Below, in pieces: positions 58,207 to 64,000 of a stretch of 64,000 bases of DNA (the first letter of the stretch is position 1; each line of letters starts with the position of its first letter). The notes under the pieces are model-generated. The model saw only the letters and a program-made list of their open reading frames with translations. It had not been told where the DNA came from and did no database searches. The position numbers and the translations under genes are program-made. Source of the DNA: Roridomyces roridus (taxonomy: Eukaryota > Basidiomycota > Agaricomycetes > Agaricales > Mycenaceae); assembly GCA_029378245.1 (NCBI GenBank), contig JARKIF010000007.1, positions 1,302,001 through 1,366,000 on the forward strand, given 5' to 3'.

Positions 58207-59843
58207 ATGACCACCCAACCCACTCACCGCACAGTCAATCCTTCTGAAGTTGGATGGCAATTCGTTCCGCAGTATTACACCTTCGTCAACAAGCAGCCCG
58301 ACCGTTTACACCAATTTTATACTAAAAAATCGACCTTCATCCATGGCACCGAGGGCGACGACGGCAAACCGTGTCTCGGTCAGCAGGTGTGTATCCCGAC
58401 GCGCGTCCTTTCTTTAGCTGACCTTCGGACCGTAGGAAATCCACCAGAGGATAACGGCAATCGGCTTCCAGGACTGCAAAGTCTTCATTCACTCGGTCGA
58501 CGCCCAGTCTTCTGCCGACGGTGGGATTATCATCCAGGTCATTGGTGAAATGTCAAATAACTCGGACCCGTGGCGTAAATTCGTTCAAACCTTCTTCCTG
58601 GCCGAACAACCCAATGGCTACTTTGTTCTCAACGACATCTTCCGCTTCCTCAAGGAAGAGACGGTCGAGAGCGACGACGCGAGTGAAGCTGCCGAGCCCG
58701 AGCAGGTTTCTGTCGTCGAACATGCCGCTGCTGTCCCCGAGATCACTCGTGAGCCCACTCCTCCCCCTCCTCCTGCTCCGGAACGCGTCCCTACTCCTCC
58801 CCCCGTCGTCCAAGTTGAGGAGGAGGAGGAAGAGGCCGTTCCTGAGATGCCGGCAGAGCCACCCAAAGCGGTCACTCCCGAGCCTCCAGCTCCAGTTCAG
58901 GCTTCTCCTGCTGCACCCTCGACGCCGCAGCCGCAGCCCAACGGGGTTCACCGGGCGGCCACTCCCGCCACTGCCCCGACGCCGCCTCTCGAAAAGCCGG
59001 TCACGCCGTCACCTGCTCCGGCCGTTGCTGCTCCTACACCGCCACCAGCTGCTGCCGCTCCTCCTGCTCCTGCCGTCGCCACACCGTCTCCTGCTCCTGC
59101 CCCTGCTCCTGCCCAACCGCCCCCGCCCAAGACCTGGGCGAACCTTGCCGCGGCCAATCCGAAGAAATGGGGTTCTGCCGTGGCCCAGGACTCGCGTGGC
59201 ACCAGCGAGATGGCACCTGCTGCGCCCAGCACGCCCGTGCAGCCTCCTGCAGCCTCGGCTGGTCCTGCGGCTCGCTCAGGCCCTGCTGGGCAACAGGGAC
59301 AGCAGCACCCCAACCTCGTTGCGGCTCTCAACGTGAACACTCCACAATGTTTCGTCAAGGTTCGTGTCTTGCTCCTTTCTCTCTGTATGCTCCTGCTCAC
59401 GCCAACTTGCAGGGCGTCATCGAGCCCATCAACTCCACCCTGCTGACGAATCACCTCACCACGCATTTCGGGCCGATGAAGGATCTTGAGATTGTGCGCT
59501 CCAAGGCGTGCGCCTTCTTCGAATTCCAGAGCTTGGAAGCGGCGCGGAGAGCCATTGCTACATCGTTGCCGCAACAACAGGGTGGTGAGGGTGGCGTGTG
59601 GGTTGATTGCGGGAATGGGGAGACTGTACGGTAAGTGTGCCGCGTTCTTGGGTTTTGGGCTTTCATTCATTCGTGATTTGCAGGATTTCGATCGAGACGC
59701 GGAAGGAGCGTGGTGAGCGGCCGGTGAGCAGGCCCCGTGGGGGAGGACCTACTGGCGGGGAGGGGCGTGGGCGTGGGGACGGGTTCAGGGGACGGGGCAG
59801 GGGCGCTGGTGCTGGGCGTGGCGCGCCTCCTGGCGGGAAATAA
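58207..59843 (+). CDS. G3BP/Nxt3-like protein with NTF2 and RRM domains
   Basis: Resembles G3BP/Rasputin and yeast Bre5, proteins of stress granules that also bring ubiquitin protease Ubp3 to targets. NTF2-like domain: VGWQFVPQYYTFVNKQPDRL, QFYTKKSTFIHGTEGDDGK, IHQRITAIGFQDCKVFIHSV, WRKFVQTFFLAEQPNGYFVL then NDIFRFLKEE. A long Pro/Ala/Glu-rich linker follows (about 58660-59250). The RRM has GVIEPINSTLLTNHLTTHFG, DLEIVRSKACAFFEFQSLEA and a second strand in ISIETRKERG. The C-terminus is an RGG box (GGEGRGRGDGFRGRGRGAGA) ending GGK and TAA at 59841-59843. About 490 residues over four exons. Confidence 0.9.
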
Positions 59844-60274
59844 TTGGGTAGGCATTTGGGCTTTGACGAACCAAAAAAATTGAAAAGGGTTGGGTGCTTT
59901 GGTCTGGTTTTGTCTGAAAGGCCACTGACCGGCATGGTGGACTGTGGAATGCATGCATGAAGAAGTATGGGTATGAACTACAAAAAACGAAAAACAACTC
60001 AAAAAACCTTACGACAACGACCTCCTCCCTTTCTGCCATGTATCGTTTATGCAGCTGCTCTTTCTCTTATGTTGTTTACATATCGCTCTCCTTCTGCACA
60101 TCGCATCTTACATTTGCATTACTTGTTACCTACAATCCATTGCCTTCCCTATCGTCAGCCAGCGCAAATTCTTGAACCTCTTTCGTGAGCTGTAAGATCG
60201 GGCAAGGGCTGCCGGAATACCCCTGAAGAGCTTCAAGTTCCTTAGGAGATGAGTCATGACTTTATTCCCCTCCA

Positions 60275-60831
60275 CCTCAGAGAGCGACGGCTCAACTTCA
60301 GCGACCTCTAAGAACATGACGACATACGTCAGCGAGGCGCGCGTCGCACAAATGCGACAAGTTCAGGGCGACTTTCTGGTGCGTCATATACTCCATCCCG
60401 ACTTGAGACTGGAGACCTTGCATGCAGCGTGAAATGGGAACGCTGGCCGAATGCCTCTGGATGAAACAAAAGAAGTTCAATCCCAATCCGCAGGTAAGGC
60501 GGACACACTCGCTGCTTTCTGTACCAGGCTCACTCGGATGATTGCCAGAAAAACAGGCGGGAGGAGTTCAGAGCGTACTGTGCCGATGCAGCTGCCGCTG
60601 CCCGCCAAAGAACACTTTTCCCCGCTAGAAATACGCCGCTTGGCACCAGTCATTGACAGACGCCGAACGCGGTGAGTTTTTCCCTCCATCTGTCTGCGAT
60701 TTTTTCAGCTCAAACGTTTAACTGCTCAAGCGGCTACCGCCGCTGAAATCTCTGAAGAGGATGCCGAGTCGTGTTGGGTTGCGCAGCGGAGGCAGATGGT
60801 TGGTAAAAATGTGGTTTTGATAGTACTATGT
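60275..60831 (+). pseudogene. Second copy (B) of the unknown small gene family, broken
   Basis: Matches copy A exon for exon in inverted orientation: SATSKNMTTYVSEARVAQMR, then QVQGDFL, an intron, REMGTLAECLWMKQKKFNPN, an intron, NRREEFRAYCADAAAAARQR. A frameshift and stop follow before KYAAWHQSLTDAER, which is equivalent to YDVWHKSLTNAER in copy A. After the next intron comes LKRLTAQAATAAEISEEDAE. About 40 bases around ACTCACCGCGTTCGGCG are nearly identical between the copies (47571-47607 and the complement of 60640-60680). No terminal repeats are visible around either copy. Confidence 0.6.
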
Positions 60832-61413
60832 AGAACATAGGTGCATTCAGCAGGAATAGAGCAGGAAGGATTGCGTATAGTGAGTGTATGGATCTAGTTA
60901 GTCCTTGCTCCTAGTGTTCTTGTGCTTGAGAGAACAATGTTCGGTATCGGAGGACAAAAGTCAAGTACAAGATCCACGAGTCCTGGATTCATACTCTTCC
61001 GCCGTGCGCGCAAGACCCGGCCTCCAGAAGTAATATAGCGATCTTCGCGGTAGACTGACGGTGCAGAGGGTCGGGGAGAGGGTACAATCCAGTCGCTGAA
61101 TCAATTAAATCGTTTCCCATGCTCCATGAGAATGCCTGAGCAAACGGGTAACACGGTGGACGAGGCAACGCAAAGGCAACGCGAAACTTACCAAGTCTTC
61201 AATCGCTGCAGACTCGTCTTCGTCATGGCTGGGTAGCTGGAACGTCGAAGAATCGCCAAGTGAGGTGCTGGGCATCCAGCTCGTAGTGATTCTTACTTGA
61301 CTGAGTTGAAGAACGTTCAAGGACAATTAACTGATGATCACTTTCCCGAAAATGATCCGTTTTCCGCTATTTTCGCTTTCTCCAAGAACGTTGACGTCGT
61401 TTGACGGTTGCTC
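60832..61413. other. Intergenic region before the SPX-EXS gene
   Basis: Nothing recognised apart from the promoter region expected next to 61414. Confidence 0.45.
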
Positions 61414-64000
61414 ATGAAGTTCGCCCGGTCTGTCCTACTTTCTAACTATATCTCCCTCATATATTGAACCAACCACCGCCAGGTATCTGGAAGATACGCA
61501 GGTTTGTCGTGCGCGCGCCCCTGATACTTGTCTATGTTATAACTTGTCCAGACTCCGGAATGGAAACGTGCCTACATCGACTACCGATTACTCAAAAAGA
61601 AAATCGCCGCTATTCAACGGGCAAGCGGTGTCCCTCACCTCGACGAATCCCCTGTAATAGACCAAGACGAACAACTCACCCCACCTCCGCCATCCGGTCA
61701 ACAAAATCTATACCAGACCGTGTCACACGATGGAGTGCTCAGCCCCGCTCATAGTCATCATTGGCAGACTTCCAGTGCACCCTTTCCGGAACAATCGAGT
61801 GTTACGAGTCGGGTCTCGTTGCAACGCGCCCAGACCCTCCCCGTATCGATTCCCGCCTCAGCCCATATCTCTCCGACTCAGCCTCCTATCAGAGGGCGCG
61901 CACCGTCCTTTGGTCGCTTATTTTCGTCCAAAAAGGACTCCAAGAATTTTATGCGCCTCCGTAAGTCAAATCTATGTTAATTATTCTTGTTTGAATCGGA
62001 CCCCAGGCCCCCAACCTCCCCATCCGTACTCGGACCTCCCGCTTCGCCAACTTATCCCTCTCCTCTCTCCACTCGAGCGCGCCTTTTTTTCGACATTGGA
62101 TGCGGAGGTTGAGAAGATCGAGACTTTCTACGTCACGCGCGAGGAAGAGATGAGGCAGCGCACAGATTTACTCGAGAAACAGCTTGAGGAGCTTAGTGAG
62201 CATAAAAAATCGTACTATGTGAGTTCTCGATCCCATCAAAAGGCTAATCAATAATTATTGAATGTAGGCTGCATACCCCACGGGCGCGTCGTGGAACTCA
62301 AATCTAGCTTCCGCTGGTGGGCTTATCAAGTCCATACTCCCAACCGACGGCGTCAAAGATAAAGGCAAAGCTGTATTGCGCAAAACAGTCGGTATCATCG
62401 GCCCGTCCTCCTCGAGCCCGAAGCTCGGGAACGGCATTTCGACCGTCCACCTCGATCCTGATGAATATTATCCTGCGAAACACAAGCTGAAGAAGGCAGT
62501 TTTGGAACATTATCGGCAAGTCCATTTTTAGAGACTTGGAGCGCTGCCAATTTACGAATCTAGGGGCTTGCAAACACTGCAGAATTATAGGGTAGGTCTC
62601 TCCTCCTTTGTTTCAAGTCCCTTGCGTTAATTTTGTAGATCATGAACATTACCGGCATTCGCAAAGTTGGTTGTCGGCTTCTTTTTTTGGTGTTGCCACT
62701 CATGGTGGATTTCTAGGCGTTGAAAAAGTTCCAAAAGGTCACAAAGGTGAGCCCCGTCAATTCTACTTGTTCCTTGTTGATCGCTCTTCCAGATCGCTGC
62801 TCAGAACACGTACATGACGGAAAAGGTCGATACTTCTGCCTTTGCTTCAGAGGACAGCATCAAGGAAATGATGGATAAGATGGAGGACCTGTACGCTACG
62901 CGGTTCGGTATGTATCGGCCCCGTCACACTGCTCAGGGTCTCATGATTTCTTTAGCTCACGGAGACAAGAAAAAGGCGACGGAGCGGCTTCGTTCAGGGA
63001 CCCAGTGGCACAAAATTCATCACCTCAGTACCTTTTGGTCGGGGCTTTTCATTGGACTTGCCATACCGGCCCTCGTTTCGGGGATCATTCACAGTAATGA
63101 ACAAATTGAGCACGTCGTTCAGGCCGCGTTAATTTTGTGCAGGTTATCAGCAAAGTACCCGCGACGCTATTCCCGGGTGGGATGCTCTCCTTCTTGTATA
63201 CGGCGTATTTTTGGTCCCAGTGCTCTTCTCGGTCTTGGTTGGGTTGAACATCTCAGTCTGGGCCCACGCTCGGATCAACTATGTGTTTGTTTTCCAACTC
63301 GACCCACGTTCACGGCTGGATCATCGAGAGTACTTTGCGTTGCCGAGTCTGCTGCTGGGCGGGCTATGTTACGCGTTTTGGCTCTCCTTTGCTAGAATCG
63401 GCGTTTCTGCAGGCATCGGCCCTACCATTTGGCCGCTCGTTTGGCTGGGTTTTGCGGCACTCCTTTTGCTAGATCCATTTCCGTTCCTCTTTGTTTCCTC
63501 CAGATATTGGCTGCTCAAGAATGTTGGAAAACTGCTCACTTCTGGAACAAGGCCGGTCGAGGTGTGCAAACAACTACTTTCCGTGACATAACGTCAACTG
63601 ACTTTATCCGAGTTTGCGGATTTCTGGATGGGGTAATTTTTCATTTTTCGTTTTTTCAACCCAGATCCCGTGACCACTCTTTTCGCAGTGACCAATTTTG
63701 CAGTCTCGTCTTCACATTGTCCAACATTTCTCTCGTCGTTTGCTTGTACATCGAAGGATTCAACAGCAACTGGCGGCATTGCGGCTCGACATCCGAGTTT
63801 TGGCCGCTTTCCTTTGTCATCGCCATGTTACCGTTCTTCGTGCGTCTGGTACAGAGTATCAAGCGTTACGCCGACTCTGGGCTCAACACTCATTTGATTA
63901 ATGGCGGCAAGTATGCCTCGGGGATCGTTGCATATTTATTCTATTTCTTGTGGCGACACCGAGGTTTCTGTTTGTTTCGTGCCATGTTTACTCGAACTAA
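61414..64000 (+). CDS. SPX-EXS phosphate exporter (Syg1/XPR1 family), 3' partial
   Basis: A membrane protein for phosphate export or sensing. The first exon is only MKFAR; splicing yields RYLEDTQTPEWKRAYIDYRL and LKKKIAAIQ, the SPX start with its lysine cluster that binds inositol pyrophosphates. SPX continues with LERAFFSTLDAEVEKIETFY, then AAYPTGASWNS, KLKKAVLEHYRGLQTLQNYR, IMNITGIRKALKKFQKVTK and TYMTEKVDTSAFASEDSIKE. Membrane helices then begin (FWSGLFIGLAIPALVSGII), with LNISVWAHARINYVFVFQLD, LDHREYFALPSLLLGGLCYA, DPFPFLFVSSRYWLLKNVGK, the EXS-domain segment FADFWMGDQLCSL and YADSGLNTHLINGGKYASGI. The gene continues past base 64000, so the C-terminus is not visible. Confidence 0.92.

Overview
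The window is nuclear DNA from a filamentous basidiomycete, most likely an Agaricomycete. The evidence is densely packed genes broken by many 45-65 bp GT-AG introns, basidiomycete-typical families (DUF6534 membrane proteins, DUF6532, Plavaka transposases, the Fus3/Kss1 MAP kinase, Het-C, GH12), and a mixture of ordinary eukaryotic housekeeping genes and nested transposons. The genus cannot be fixed from the sequence. Gene spans below run from start codon to stop codon and include introns. Splice sites were read by eye; only those named in the entries were checked for frame.

Region 1 (1-4.6 kb): two tandem paralogous MFS transporter genes. The second has an extra 56-bp intron that the first lacks. 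It is bounded by a duplicated CAG|GTGCA exon motif and carries what looks like the 5' half of tRNA-Phe(GAA), so it is a candidate recent intron gain.

Region 2 (about 5.1-23.3 kb): one degenerate Helitron (Rep plus PIF1-like helicase) that has been split three times. A 434-bp hAT-type MITE with an 8-bp target duplication sits in the Rep domain. Two complete Plavaka (CACTA-related) DNA transposons of 6.2 and 6.3 kb sit in opposite orientations, both between TG duplications. Removing each of the three insertions restores the Helitron reading frame locally. Each Plavaka carries the transposase plus a divergently transcribed DUF6532 gene, and arrays of short subterminal repeats whose motif differs between the two elements. 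This two-gene, two-motif arrangement is the best candidate for an under-described system here.

Region 3 (24.8-45.6 kb): ordinary genes. In order: C2-domain phosphatidylserine decarboxylase (PSD2 type), ELYS-like nuclear pore protein, Sec24 with an N-terminal WW domain, GT61-like glycosyltransferase, FAD monooxygenase, Mix17-like twin CX9C protein and mL45/Mba1-like protein (divergent, 71 bp apart), DUF6534 membrane protein, a single-pass Ser/Thr-rich membrane protein, and mitochondrial pyruvate carrier 2.

Region 4 (45.7-48.1 kb): a decaying stretch with a truncated Vps16 copy and a small gene of unknown family. A second, broken copy of that family lies inverted at 60.3-60.8 kb.

Region 5 (48.7-64 kb): Het-C, pheromone/filamentation-type MAP kinase, Sec62, GH12 endoglucanase, G3BP-like RNA-binding protein, and an SPX-EXS phosphate exporter that runs off the end of the window. 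The genes do not form a metabolic cluster. Several serve the secretory pathway (Sec24, Sec62) or mitochondria (Mix17, mL45, MPC2), but only the close divergent pairs suggest shared regulation.
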